NCBI GenBank assembly: GCA_012295275.1
Contig: CM022677.1
Coordinates: 8,383,514 to 8,447,513 of the forward strand
Reading direction: 5' to 3'
DNA length: 64,000 nt
Source of the DNA: Chrysomallon squamiferum
Lineage: Eukaryota; Mollusca; Gastropoda; Neomphalida; Peltospiridae
A model generated the notes under the pieces. The model searched no databases. It was not told the origin of the DNA and was given only the letters and a program-made list of their open reading frames with translations. Position numbers and translations under genes: made by a program. Numbering within the stretch: the stretch's first letter is position 1; each line of letters begins with the position of its first letter. Shown here piece after piece: positions 12,241 to 25,361 of the stretch.

Positions 12241-15200
12241 AACATTGAGAAAGAACTAATGAAACCTGTAATACTCTGAAGAAGACTTCTGAAACAGTCT
12301 CCTCTTTGCTTTGTGAAGTCCCACACTGAACTAGGTTCTCTAAAGATGACTTTTCAAAAGTTTCTTCTTATATTAACTTCAACTTTTGCTCCATTTATAT
12401 TCAAATAACCATATACTGTAATTACTATTACAATATAATTCATAATCAATCCATTTTTTTAGGTCTATGTTTTCTTCTTTCTTTCTGACTGGAAACTGCT
12501 TTGAGTCTGCACTGTGGAGGAAAATGTACAACTGTTGCCAATGCAGAAGAAAACTGCAAAGTGGAGTTTACAAATGTTAAACAATTTAATTGTTTGACCA
12601 CATGAATCAAAGATGAATTTGACATAGGCTGAAATGACATAGAGCAAGGTAAGCTTGACACTTTAAATTGGTTATTGTACAGTTTGACACCAGTACAACA
12701 TTTAATAAAATAGAATAAATTACAGTGAGTGATCCAGTGGAAGTGAATTTTTTCTTTTTATTTTTTTTTTTTTTTTTCTTTTATCTTTTTAATGTTCATT
12801 CCAAATATAAAGATTGAATTTTACAATGTTTACTAAGTCACTCAAAATACATTAACATGATGTCACAGACACCTGTAAGTTATTTGTATAATGTTATCTT
12901 AACCATAACAGTGTTGCCAATGTACAACACAAAACAACTTATTGACATCATATTTTCCAACTGAAATTGGTTGTATTTTAATTACAACTGCTGGATGCAC
13001 TCTTCATAGCCAAAAGTACAAAGAAAAGAAGCCTGTGATATTTCAGATGAGAAATTGTATCCATCTGCCTGCATTTCTTGGATATGACACATGCATTGAA
13101 ACCAGTTTTGTGGCTTTGCACCACACCACATGCTGTCCGAGTCCTTACTGCTTGACTAATTAATGAAACACCTGCAGCTCCTGTTCTCTTTTATTCTTCT
13201 TTTATTAATTTTCCCAGATATATCACATTAACATACTGACTTTGATACCAATTATTGATGCATACACATCACCCAAAGTGTTTGTGACAATCAAACTGAT
13301 CTAACATTATCAGCATTCATTAGAAAGAGAAAAATGTTAAATTTTTACTTTAAATCACATGGCAAAATATGTGCATCTTCGGGAAACAACTGGACTCCCA
13401 ATCCAGCCACCACCAACACTTGTTTTATTTCTGGATCCGCCACTGAATTGGTTATTCCTGTTTGACTATGACCAATGTTTTGCAGTGATTAAACTGGTTA
13501 TTCCTGTTGTTTGGTGCTAGAAATTCTGAAACCTAGTAGTATCTCTCATAACAGATATTTTTTTTACTTTAATAATCTTTATGATTATTTAAGCTATTTC
13601 AAACTATGTTCTAGGAAAAAATAGGGGCTGTTTACTGGAATCCCAGGACACAGAATTAAATAGACAAGTAAATATCTAATGAAAAATTAAATTAATAAAT
13701 AAAATAATGTTTAGAGAAAAATAAATAAAATAACATTTAAAATATTTAAAATATAAAATAAAAAATCATCAACACTGACAGAGAAATTAGAAAGAGGAAA
13801 TGAGAGAAACTTGACTGTGATGCATGTAAAATATCCTTTGCTGTTAACTGGTAAGAATAAAACTACGAAACAACTTCATCATCATACAAGAAAACATTAA
13901 TTTCATTCAAAGATGCTTTTACAAAGACTTGCATATAATTCTGAAGTTCTCCATATTATTATTGTTTCTGAGTTGATGGTGAAGTGTTTTATTTCTTTAA
14001 ATATATCATTTATCTATTTTTTTTTTATTTTTTTTTTTTTGTATGGCAGATCGATGTGAACAAAATCTCACAATGGTCCAACATGGTTCAAATGAATAAA
14101 ATAAATATTTTGAAAGTGGACATAAATTATTTTATCAACATTTATAATACATCTGTTTGAGGCACACATGAGAAATGGGATGTTGATCAATATAAACTTT
14201 TATAAAATTCTAAATTGTTTGTCCCATCTGTGTCTACCAAGTATAAATCCTATGAAAAGTTCATTTTTACAATTACATAAAATCAAGTTAACATCCCCTC
14301 CACTGAAATTGGCTTTCATCATCTAAAAGCAAACAGTTAACTAATAATAAACACAACCTGTTGTAATTCAATGTATCATACAGGTTAAAACTCTGACCAT
14401 TTATCAGCAAATACAATAACTGAAATATCTAAGGATCTTTACAATAAAAACATTCCTAAAGATTCAGGTCAGTTAGATAAAAATAATATGGGGATTAAAT
14501 AAAAATTATTCTGGTGCAAGACACTCAAAATGTGTTAATGTAATAGAAGTGTCTAAGCTAAATGTCAAATAATTGACTAGCCACTGGCTATCATCCAGGG
14601 CAAGGAACCCTTAGATGAGTCTGCATTCTGACACAATGACTTGTCAGACTGACAGTTCCAGATAAAAAACAGTGTGAGCATACACAGTCAGGTGATAAAA
14701 AGTTAAAATTAAAAGATAACGTTTTTTGTTTTAAATTTAAAAAAAAGTAAAATAGAAATAAATAATATCCATTCATGTTTTTGAAAATAAATTTAAAATA
14801 AAGTATCTTTATCTTTTAATAATTTAAAAAGGAATTAAATGTTTTAACTGAAAAGGTATTTTTGTGCTAATGTTTTCCATATGGAACAGCACAAATTTTA
14901 GGCATTTTTTATTAATATTTTTGATTTTAATTTAAACATATAATTTAAAAAATTATCACAGATTTAAAAGTTTAACTAAAAATAAATAAAATGTTAAAAG
15001 ATTTGTGATTAAAACAACATTTATAATAAGTATGTGTATTTTTAATACAGTATTTAACAAATAAATGCTATGAAGTCCATTATTTTAAAACTACTTTAAT
15101 TCATATTAATTCTGTGTTTGTGTTTCTGTAAACTGGGAGTTATTATTATATCTATACTCTTTAAACAGTATTTTTCAGGTATGGTAATTAAATTAAGCTA

Positions 15201-17175
15201 AAAGCAGTTTATGTCAAACACTATATTTAATATTCTTAATTTTTAAAATTGTTTTAATAAAAGGATTTTTCTCTTAAAGACTTTTTTTTAGTATTCATAT
15301 GTATGTGCATGTGTTTGCTTGTTTGATATTAATAGTTATAATTGATCTGCTAGGACATTTTACTGTAATCAGAACAGCAAAAAACATGACTTTTGATTAA
15401 TATCAACAGAACAGTTGTAGTTGAGTAAAACAATCAGTGGTTTAAAAAAAAAAACTGTTTAAAAGAGAAATAAACTTTTGTAACTTGCCAGCTGTACATT
15501 AACTGACAGTCTTCCATTAGATTAATAATTTTTATTATACTGTAGTAAAATTAAGCAAAATTAAAACCCACTTGAAAAAATATTCTTGTGACTGGTGGAT
15601 TGCTGAAAAAATGTAACTTTATGATAAATGAATGCATCATGTCAAAAAATCAAATAATTGAAAGGACAAAATATTTTTAGGATTTCCAGAGATTAAAAAC
15701 CATGAACAGAATTAAAAACATGACTCCACATATTCATCTAAGGAAATTCAAGTGGGATTCTGAAGTCTCAAAAGAATAGTAAACAAGAAGTAAATCTGCT
15801 ACATCAGAACTAAATAAATGTGGCTTGAAATGTTTGCAGCTATACATGTAAAGTTTAAACCTGAGTTATACCACTAAGTCCAAAACTAGATTATAATTAC
15901 ACTATAAAAATCTTTAGGATGATGAACTGTTATTTTAGAATACAGTATCATTCACTAGTCAATTTTTCTAAACTCTGTAATTACTTAGTTTAAACTAAAA
16001 TTCTGAAAAACTGAAGATAAAATATCAAAATACAAAATGGCCAATTTCTTGAAATTTAGACAATATTTCCAAATTAAAAACTGCTGTATATCTTGTAAAA
16101 TTGGAAAAAAAAAAAAAAAAAGTAATGATGTCGATACTGAAAAGGGAAAAGATCTAAAATAATAATACAATATGCCAAACAATCTTTCTGAATTATAAAG
16201 AATTCAATATGTTTTTTAGGAATTCCTATTCACACAAAATAAAAAGTATGATTATTAGCAAAGTACAAAATTTAATTAATTGTAATTAATGGCAAAGTGT
16301 ATTTACCGACAGTTATTAATGTTTTCATATTTTTCAAAGTATTTAAAAAAAAAATAATAATAATAATAATAATAATTATATCATATTTTTTGGTTTAAAC
16401 TGACTACTGTATCTTTGAAAATGAACAATGACACAAGATGACAAACAACTCTCAGGCCAAGCCAATGGCCAGGTGTCTATGGAGATTTAATTAAGCAGCT
16501 TCGCTAATTACATTTAAAGCTGTATGGAATAGTGGCCCACTGTGTTAACCTTTTCTACAATCCAATCAAAAGTTCAGAATCAGTGATATCAGTTCAGCTG
16601 TACTCTTGATTATTATAAATAGTTAAGCCGAAGAGAAAAAAAAAAAAGTTATTTGTTTGGTTATTTTTGTTATTCTTATTTATTTATTTATTTATTTATT
16701 TATTGTGTTTGTTGGCGTAGAAGAGGCGCGCGCGCTGTTTTTTTAAATATTATTATTATTATTATTATTATTTAATTCCTCGTGTCACTTGATTGTTCAT
16801 CATCGAACATGGGTCAATAAATTCCCAATTATTACTATAGTTGAAAAACACATTTATCGCCTTGTTTACCAAATAATAAATAATAATAACAAATAAAAAT
16901 AAAAGATAAATAAAATTATGTATTTACCCATTTAATTTCATTCAGTTTTGAGCTGTCAAGACACGCTATTTTTTCCAGTAATTTCTGCCATTTTTAGAAA
17001 AATGCGCTGGTCTGATACTCCTCTATTATTATCATTAAAGTAATCCATTGCAGGCGCAGTAAAAACGGTCACCAGTTTGAAATACTAACTTTCACTACAA
17101 TGTATATATATATATATATATATATATTTGTATTTTTAATTTTTAAAAACAATTTTTTTAGCTTCCTTAACAAAC
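12240..17175. other. Non-coding AT-rich stretch
   Basis: Nothing with a recognisable domain was found. There are poly-T tracts (12764-12780, 14025-14041), a TAA run near 16351-16374, an ATTT run near 16676-16703 and a TTA run near 16748-16771. Short frames such as 12446-12661 minus and 12942-13163 plus have no recognisable family and no convincing splice context. Intronic or intergenic status cannot be decided. Confidence 0.6.
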
Positions 17176-17820
17176 ATGAAGGCCTACATTGTACGCCTAC
17201 TGTAACATAACTTGCACGAGCTGTAACTTCCACGAACATACCATAATAACGTAAATGCATGTATTACACGAGCTATAGCCTAAATGTATCATAAATAGTA
17301 TCTCTTTAATGTAATAGGTCTAACATGGAGACCTAACTTACCGTTATATTTAGTCGATTTGTCGGTAGTGGATATTAATGACGATTGCAATATTATTTCA
17401 CCAAATTCTTTACAATTACACAAGTTAGTTTTGTTTATGAAATTAGGACCGATATTTAGTGCAATTTGGCAGAGAAGTCTGCATTCCTAGATCATTGCAA
17501 GACGCCGTAAGGCATAATGCCGTACTGACGGTTTTCTCGCTTTAAAATGTATTTTTATGTCATTAAACGGAAGAATATCATGTTTTACATTCATATTTGG
17601 TTTTGTTATTCAATTTTTCAAAAAATTTTATACGATAAAATTATATTTTTGAAAAGCTGAAAGACCGCGATTATTTTAGATGCATCCCGTAGCAAAAAAT
17701 AGTCAAAATGGCGACTCTTCGGCAACAGCTACAAAAGCATTACCTATGTATAAGTCGACCCCAAAAATATTACCTTAATATAGTCTCCCAAAAATTCGAC
17801 TTATACACAAGTATACACGG
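17176..17820. mobile_element. MITE-like element, copy 2, left-truncated
   Basis: From ATGAAGGCCTACATTGTACG onward this matches 5401-6117 and 57557-58267. It keeps the right inverted repeat, ending GTATACACGG followed by TA at 17821-17822, but lacks the left end. It also lacks the GC-richer block with the ATTGGCC motif, replaced by a short unrelated stretch at about 17236-17350. Upstream there is a TA microsatellite (about 17102-17127). It shares with copy 3 the extra CATAATGCCGTACTGACGG / CATAACGCCGTACTGACGG segment absent from copy 1, so copies 2 and 3 are closer in that part. Confidence 0.85.
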
Positions 17821-18058
17821 TACATAAATAAATAATAATAAATAATAAATAAATAAATAAAAAAAGAAAGAAACGAATTTTTTTTAAAATGTGAATTGCC
17901 GTTCTTGGTAATATTTTACTAAAAACTCATCATGTTTTGCATTACAGTAAATAAACATAATATAAAATTTATTGATCATCGGGCATATTAAAAATACAGT
18001 AACACTTTTTTTGTAATATTATTCATTTTTAGTTTCTTTCTTTCTGTATTTTTTTAAA

Positions 18059-18059
<1 letters not shown>

Positions 18060-18103
<44 letters not shown>

Positions 18104-18105
18104 AA
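18060..18105. repeat. TTA trinucleotide microsatellite
   Basis: Near-perfect ATT/TTA repeat of about 44 bp. Confidence 0.9.
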
Positions 18106-18263
18106 ATGCTAATTTTAATAACCTTGTTTTGGTTTTTTCAAAGCCGATGTTTTTCAGATACATATTTCAGTACATACTGTATAACGATCTGAAAATAGAA
18201 ATATTTTTGAATTTTCAATTTACTACCACAGACAGTGAATACTCCCCTGACCCTGACGCACGT

Positions 18264-18360
18264 AACACACACACACATATATACATACACAAACACAAAC
18301 ACACAAATATACACACACACACACATATATATATACACAAACACAAACACACAAATATAT

Positions 18361-18395
<35 letters not shown>

Positions 18396-18664
18396 CACAA
18401 ACACACAAATATACACACACACACACACACATATATATATACACAAACAAACACACAAATATACACACACACACACACATATATATATATACAAACACAA
18501 ACACACAAATATACACACACACATATATATATACACAAACACAAACACACAAATATACACACACATATATATATACACAAACACAAACACACAAATATAC
18601 ACACACACACACACATATATATATACACAAACACACACACACACACAAACACATATATATATAT
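18264..18664. repeat. Compound CA/TA array with ~45-60 bp super-unit
   Basis: Blocks of (CA)n, (TA)n, then ACACAAACACAAACACACAAATA recur about eight times over 400 bp. The alternation of purine and pyrimidine favours Z-DNA or cruciform structures. Five mutually overlapping frames of 144-183 codons on both strands (within 18129-18730) come from the array and use only a handful of residues, so they are not genes. Confidence 0.95.
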
Positions 18665-20669
18665 TCTAAAATCCGTGTAACTTGAACGCGTTTGTGCAAT
18701 AATCCTTCTTAAATTTGTTTCAAGATACAATCTTTAGCTTATTATTAGTCAGCGAAAACTTGTCTAACCCATGTAAGTAATGTAACACGTATTGATTATT
18801 TTTACCAACTTTTGGGGGTTTTTTGTTTTGTTTTTTATATTAACTAAAATGGGGCATTGGTTTGGGGCTAAATATTGGTGAAACGAAGCAGTTTTTCAAA
18901 CGTTTTATTTATGGCAAGGACATAATTCTCCATAACTGTTCTTCAGCCAAAGTAACGAAACCTGATTTTTCAAAACTTTTGAGGTCTTAGAAAACACTGC
19001 AACGAATTTCCTAATCTTTCCAAGACTTTCCAAAGCTGCTTTGTGTCAGAAGTAGATGTCATGTCATCAGCCAATCCTTACACACATAGTAGGTCCAGGT
19101 ACCTGGCTGTTGAACAAGTCTAACAATGCCATGTCTTCTCGTGTCAGATATTTTTACGACCTGGTTTGGTGATGTTTGTATACGATTCGACTAATTATAA
19201 TAATATTCAGAACCAACCAGCCCAGTTTCCTCGACATTATTTTAGTAGGGACTTTATTAAAAAAAAAATATTCTTACCTTTTTTTTTTTTTTTTTTTTTT
19301 TTTTGAACGCTTAATGTATTCTCTGTTTCAAGTTCTATCTGAACCCCCCCAAAAAAAACCAAACATAATAAAAATGTGTTACCTTATATTGTGAAATAAA
19401 GGTTTAATGTTAATCGGAAATACGTTGTGGTAGTCGACGCCATACGGTTATATGTTTCTCAGAATGTGTTTCGTGGAAATCGTTCATACATTATTTTTCA
19501 CGCTCATGGATTTAGCTGTAAACAGTCTCAACCATACGAAAGTTCATACTTAATTTGAATATACAAGATGAAAACTGTTCCCACCCAAAACTGAAAGAAA
19601 ACCTAGAGGCAGAGACTGTGTAAAGTATCTTGACAATTTCCAAAGGTTAAAATGGGAAAGAGAAATATTTCGTCTTTAAAAAAAAATAAATGAGTGGAAC
19701 TGAAGATTAATGCGAGAGTCGTCATCGCATCCTGTTTTTCTGTCGATCCACTCGTTAACTCGCGGACGTGGAAGCCGTACACTCCCGAGTCACGAAGTGA
19801 TCACGCCGATTATCCACTACCAGAGTACTCGATATTTGCAACACATATTATCAAAGAAGCTTTGTGTGTTAAATCTCTGTACACTGCTCTTCTCTTATCA
19901 ATATAAATGGTGACAACATCGCCGCACATCTTGTTAGCAGTAAAATCTGTGTAGTAGCTCATAAAATATCATCTTATCAGTGGAGCGCTTTCTACACTTC
20001 TCAGTATAATGTAAATAAATGGTGTGTGTGTGTGTGTAGGTTTGTGTGTGCTTATGTTTGGTATGCGTGTGAGTGTGTGTTGTTTTTAGATAGTCAAATC
20101 GGCATGGGACGGTCAGAAAGACAAAGACAGAATGTTTTTTTAAACATTACAGAGAAACACAGACATACAGAGAAACAGACTGCAGGACAGACGTGTAGAT
20201 AGCTGAGCAGAGACATCCGTGAGTGGATAGATAAATAGAAAAATTGGTGGGATGATGAATGTATGATGGATGGATGTATAAGGGAATCGCTTGATGGCGA
20301 GAACTATAGAATGTATACATGGATAGATGGGTGGTTGGATTAGATGTTTGTATGAACTGATAGACGGACAGAAGGATTTATGCATGGATGGAAGGAGAGA
20401 GAGATAATACGGTAATGGTAATACTGTAGATTTTCATGACTATTTCCAGTCTTGGTCCGAAAACTCAGAGTGAATAAAGACTCCACAGGAATCTGTCTCA
20501 GCTGACACCTCGCCAGGTAAAACCAGACATACCTGCACCACACACACACATACACAGACAGCCATCACTCGATTTGAAAAAAAAAACAGTAGAGAAAGAG
20601 AGAGAGATGCAAGAATGTTATAAACAAACAATAGCGATTTATATTTCTTTAAGTGCATAAAATCAATAT

Positions 20670-20722
<53 letters not shown>

Positions 20723-21780
20723 GTATTAATCAATCAATCTCTCTCAATTTGAAAATCTTTTCTCTCTCTCTCTATGTTGAAGTACAACAATTAAAAAGTT
20801 TTATGTGAAGCACTGTTATATCAAAACAACACATGGCTTTCTGATTAATTAATTTTGTAGCAAGATCACCGGAAGAACTTAAACTGTTCATCTCACATTA
20901 ATTATGATTTTCAATAAACCAAGTGCTTGTTGCATAGTCATCATACTTTTCTTTAAGATGAAGCAGATTTTCATGTTAATCATCGCCGGGTTTTTTTCTG
21001 ATCTTAGAAACTTGGGAATACCACAAAGATGATAAGAAATGTCTGAACAGATTAGTACAAAAATACGTTTAATACGATGATATTGTTATATTGTTTAGTG
21101 TTCTGTAATATTCACCAACTCTTAGAGAGGATAGAGGTATATTAATTAAGCAGCTGAAACAAAAATGGTACCACCAAAAAGGATACATCGTTTTATTTTA
21201 TTAAAATATTTTTTCAGTTAAATAAACAGTTTTTACATATTTAATAAAATCGGATAATTAAAACTTAAATTTAAAAATAACAATTATTAATCAGCAAAAC
21301 TCCTAACTCACCTTGCAATTCACTCAGTCACACAGTCACGCACGCACTCTTTTATTAGTTGGTTTGCGAGATATTAAAAATGAACATCAGTACTGTACAG
21401 GGCAGTGGTATTTCAACTGATTTTCACACAGAGTTAGCTAACTTGCTTTTTATACTTGACGGTAAATTCACCTATGTTTTAGGAATAATAACAATTATGG
21501 AGGGTTTTAAAAAAAATTTGTAACTAAATATTTGAACAATTTAACCATATTTATTTATTTTCAGCTTTTTATTTAAACTATGACAGCTTTTGAAAATCTT
21601 TTTTGTCTAGTATGTTGAAGAAAAGTCAGAATATTTGTGTTCTTAATTTTTTTTTTTTCCTGCATTCTGTTCAGTTTTCAGGGTCGAAAGCTTCTCGTTA
21701 AGGAAACAGTCACCTCGTTTTGTCATCTTCATAGTTAGACCAGAATATAACATTTCATTTTCTTTTCGTATCTCTCATGT
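18665..21780. other. Mostly non-coding stretch, with one locally GC-richer patch
   Basis: No conserved protein was recognised. A GC-richer, CpG-containing patch at about 19710-19830 (CGCGGACGTGG, CACTCCCGAGTCACG) stands out from its surroundings. It is followed by CTTCTCTTATCAATATAAATGG and could be a solo-LTR or promoter fragment, but no partner copy is visible. A CAAT run (about 20669-20721) and TG repeats (about 20018-20080) are present. Confidence 0.5.
20669..20722. repeat. CAAT tetranucleotide microsatellite
   Basis: Roughly 13 uninterrupted copies of CAAT, followed by a CAGT interruption and a few more units. Confidence 0.95.
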
Positions 21781-21782
21781 AG

Positions 21783-21958
21783 ATGACTGTGGTGCACCAA
21801 CAAGTGAGGACGACAATGGTGTAGTGTTGCTCACTACATCTCACAGAACTGCGGCACTGACCTGCAGTCAGTTATATCGTTTATTTGGCAAGATAACTTG
21901 TCAGCAGACTGGACAGTGGTCATCAGTTAATGGAGCGTGTAAACAGGTCGAAAGATGA
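21783..21958 (+). CDS. Exon encoding one sushi (CCP)-like domain, probably terminal
   Basis: A pyrimidine-rich tract ending TCTCATGTAG precedes an open segment that starts DCGAPTSEDDNG, continues through TAALTCSQLYRLFGK and ITCQQTGQWSS and ends NGACKQVER before TGA at 21956-21958. The four cysteines, the CGAP start, the GQW tryptophan and the final C match the complement-control/sushi pattern, about 55 residues long. Such modules are found in secreted or surface adhesion, lectin-associated and complement-like proteins. The exon begins with two bases of a split codon, so upstream exons must exist; none were found within the preceding kilobase. CAG|GTCGAA at 21946 is a weak alternative donor, so the exon may instead be internal. 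The minisatellite and the LTR element begin right after it. Confidence 0.55.
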
Positions 21959-21965
21959 AGTAGTA

Positions 21966-22073
21966 TGCTAATTTTAAATACACAAGTAAACACTCTAGTT
22001 TCGTAATATTCAAGTAAACACTCTTCTAATTTTAAATACACAAGTATCTACTGTTCTAATTTTAAATGTAGCA
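21966..22073. repeat. Left remnant of the 30-bp minisatellite
   Basis: Degenerate units (ACACAAGTAAACACTCTAG, TTCGTAATATTCAAGTAAAC, TTCTAATTTTAAATACACAAG) match the variants found at 31171-35343. The LTR retrotransposon separates the two parts, so it inserted into an existing array. Confidence 0.85.
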
Positions 22074-23346
22074 GTATCAGATTTTTCACTTTTCCAGAAC
22101 ACAGGAAGTAGAACGTAACAGCTACGGGTGGGTTCAGACAATTTATTCGATGTCACACAAAAATGAAGACAAGGAAAAACACCCTACGAGAACAATAAAA
22201 CAACAATAAATATCACATCATAGAGTACATATAGCATCAAGTTATAGAATAATTTATGTATATATGTAACATTTATATCACAATTTAAGCAAATGTATAT
22301 CTATAATACTATTCATCTCATCATAAAAATAATGTAAATTGAATTATCTTGCTTTAAATCCTGAGTATTTAATGCCAAACTATAAAAGCATTTGATAACA
22401 TAAAGCAAATACATGTGATAAATACACTTGATTAACATGACAAATACAAATAGTCATATACCACAGTTATACATGACAAACTGATATTTGACAAACATAA
22501 TACATAAAAACTCATACCAGGTAGATGACACCTGGGTGTAAGAAACTGGATTCTCGAGCACACTGAACGAGAACAGGACAATCTACAAATCAAATACAAG
22601 ACATATACAAGAAACTACCGACAATTACACAATTAACACATCACATATCGCCAACCACGATGCACCAAAACATGTCCACACACACATAAAAAATACACAT
22701 ACAAAATACATATACACAATTGACATTTCATTCAGATTGTATGTTTTCTTTAAGCCAGCTATCTTGAACAAATGTTTATTCAATGTAATTTAATCCATAT
22801 ATCCAATATAAATAATAATTACTTTATATATTCATAAAGTAATTAAACAAGTACTTTCTAATGGTGTTAAATAAAAATGCATGTATACAAAACATACATA
22901 TATTAAATAAAACAAAATACAGACTAACCTTTCAGTTAATATCCACTTTCAAATAATAAATTCAGTTCCACCTTTAAAAATGAAATCTGGCCTGACAGTA
23001 TAATCTTAGCAGGAGAAATAAACCTGAACACTTGAGCCAAGTTGTTTATTCCCTGATGGGCTTGGGAGAGGAGTTTGGGAACAATAGTTAACACGCAAGG
23101 CAAGTAACGTGTGTTAGTACAGTGTAAGCTGAATGAAACAATCACCACAATGACAAGTTACCAGCCTATTGTTTGGCATAACCTGGCTAGGGATAAAATA
23201 AAACTTTAGTTACACAATAAGCTGACAGGAGGCAAGCTGTAAATAAGACCTTACATTAATGACAACGCCTGCTAAAAAGCAAATATCTGCAAATAAAACA
23301 TTAAATACAAATCCTAACTAAAACAAATACCACATACTTCCACATA
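22074..23346 (-). repeat. 3' LTR of retrotransposon 1
   Basis: Near-identical to 29897-31170. It begins (minus strand) right after the purine-rich tract at 23347-23360. A 70-codon minus-strand frame inside it (22936-23148) is present in both LTRs and has no recognisable domain; it is most simply LTR sequence that happens to be open. Confidence 0.93.
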
Positions 23347-23360
23347 CTTCCCCCTCTTAA
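23347..23360 (-). promoter_or_regulatory. Polypurine tract of retrotransposon 1
   Basis: On the minus strand the sequence reads TTAAGAGGGGGAAG and abuts the start of the 3' LTR. This is the position and composition expected for the RNase-H-resistant primer of plus-strand DNA synthesis. Confidence 0.8.
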
Positions 23361-23579
23361 GAAATGGCGTCCTCGTCATTCAGCTGTTTCGTGAATTATA
23401 GAAATTATCGCACTCGCAACACTATCACTGGTATGATGAAATACACCACTGTTAGCTAATTGCCGAATTAAATCTGATTTTTGTTGCAAAGTGGGACAAA
23501 TATTCTGAGACATAATATAATTACCTGATTCCATCCACTGTGGCTTCTTTCCCCGTCTCGTTGAACGACGTGGTAGAGG

Positions 23580-25301
23580 CTATGGTGGAGGTTGTGGCGA
23601 AGGTCGAGGCCGAGGTGGAGATATTGGTAAATGAGGTGAAGAAGATGAAACCGGAGAAGATGAAGGCAAATCTCCTTCATCCAGAGATAACCTGTCTTGA
23701 TTCTCACTAGGATCAGTTTCTGTGCTTTCAGCCTCTGGGGCATTAAGTATGTGTTCGTCAACACCAGAACCTTCACCCTCTGTCTCAACAAGATGCTGAT
23801 CGTCATTAGCAACCTGCGAGGCAGACGTAATCTCTCCAACAGTAATTTCAGGGATGGATATAAGACCATCATCTGCTGTGGAAAATATCATATCAAGATC
23901 CTCTATCTCAGACTGTGTTTCCTCCAAATCTTGTTTCTCTGGTGTAGGATTTGAATGAAGCAGTTTCCTCCTGGGTTTCGGCTTAGGCTTTTCTTCCTTA
24001 TCAGGAAGAAGGGACCCTATTGGAAGAAGATGATTTCGATGTAAGGTCCTTGTCCTTCCCTCACCATCTTCCCTCTGTACAACGAACACCGGGATATCCT
24101 TGTTCGGCTGTGAAAGGATGAGGTATGGAAATTCTTCCCATCGATCTGCAAGTTTATGCTTACCCTCGAAAGCCAATGTCTTGACTAAGACACGATCACC
24201 TTCCTCTAAGGTTGCGCCCCTAACCTTCAGGTCATAGCCAGTCGTTTGTCGCTGTTGAGCTAACTTTATTGCTTTTGATGCCAATTCACAGGAATGTTTA
24301 ATTTTTTCCTTTAAAGATTTGACATATGTCAGCAGTGAGTCATTACCCCTGTTCAAATCAATTCCAAAGGCAAGATCAATGGGCAATCGGGGCTCTCGTC
24401 CGAACATTAAGAAGAACGGTGAATATCCAGTTGAATCATGCCTGATGCAGTTATAGGCATGAACTAGAGGTCCAACATATGTTTTCCAGTCCTTCTTTTG
24501 ATCAGGATTAAGAGTCCCAAGCATATCAAGTAATGTACGATTAAATCTCTCGCACATGCCATTACCCATTGGATGGTATGGGGTAGTTCTTGATTTGTCC
24601 ATTCCCAAAATTATGCAAAGTTCTTTCATCAAACGACTTTCAAAGTTCACCCCCTGATCACTATGTATTCGTAGTGGAATACCATAGTGTATCACAAAGT
24701 TGTTGTAGAAGGCCTCTGCTGTAGTCTTTGCTGTCATATTTCTAGTAGGTATAGCTTGCGCGTACCTGGTGAAATGATCAGTGATTATTAAAATATGTTG
24801 ATAACCTCCCTTTGAGGTTTCCAAAGTAAGAAAGTCCATACAAATTAACTCCAGGGGTTGAGTGGTGGTGATATTAATAAGCGGAGCACGAGCATTAGCT
24901 AATGGTTTCCGCCGTACACACCGGTTACAGTTTTTAATCCATTCCTCAACATCAGCTGCCATGCCTGGCCAATAAAATCTGTCACGAAGAAGTGATAAAG
25001 TCCTGTCACGACCAGGATGCCCGACATCATTGTGTAAACCATGGAGAACATCATGAACATATTTAGATGGTAAAACAAGTTGATATCGAATCTGACCATC
25101 GATCTTCACCTGGCGATGCAAAATACCTCTCACAAAAACAAAACTATCAAAAGCTCTGAAATAGGCATTATTCACTGGGGTAGAAGGAAAATCTTGTCGA
25201 CGAGGTTTCTTCTTCCTTCGTACAAGCTCCATCCATGGATACAAGATTGTATCAGCAGCTTGGGCTTTCCTCCAGTCTCTGTCTGATGTTCTGTCCATCA
25301 T
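23580..25301 (-). pseudogene. pol: Integrase and pol C-terminus of retrotransposon 1
   Basis: The 573-codon frame inserts the cDNA copy into host DNA. A zinc-binding HHCC module is visible (H90, H95, C125, C128). The DDE core has D156 (in CMDFLTL), D215 (HSDQG) and E251 (NGMCERFN), all present. The C-terminal part has the HRNHLLPIG motif typical of metazoan Gypsy elements, followed by an acidic, Ser/Pro-rich tail. The frame stops at TAG 23580-23582, but translation continues open in the same phase for about 60 more codons to about 23380, with a basic RRSTRRGKK stretch usual at the end of such polyproteins, so the TAG is probably a premature stop. Its upstream junction with the RNase H frame is broken at two places (about 25280-25365). 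Confidence 0.88.
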
Positions 25302-25361
25302 CCAGAACAGAATCGACCACTTCTGCAGAAGTGCTTAATGCTTCTATAAACGGTTGAGCAT

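Noticed and set aside
14591-14776. Cys-containing minus-strand frame of 61 codons as a small secreted peptide
   Set aside because: Half of it is Phe/Leu-rich sequence from an A/T tract, cysteine spacing fits no family I know, and there is no second copy.
18129-18730. Five overlapping frames of 144-183 codons
   Set aside because: All lie on the CA/TA array, on both strands, with only a few residue types.
22936-23148. A 70-74 codon frame found twice (also 30748-30972)
   Set aside because: The two copies are simply the two LTRs of retrotransposon 1; no domain is visible and it precedes the gag leader.
23468-23872. 134-codon minus-strand frame rich in Leu/Arg
   Set aside because: It is the alternative phase of the low-complexity integrase tail.
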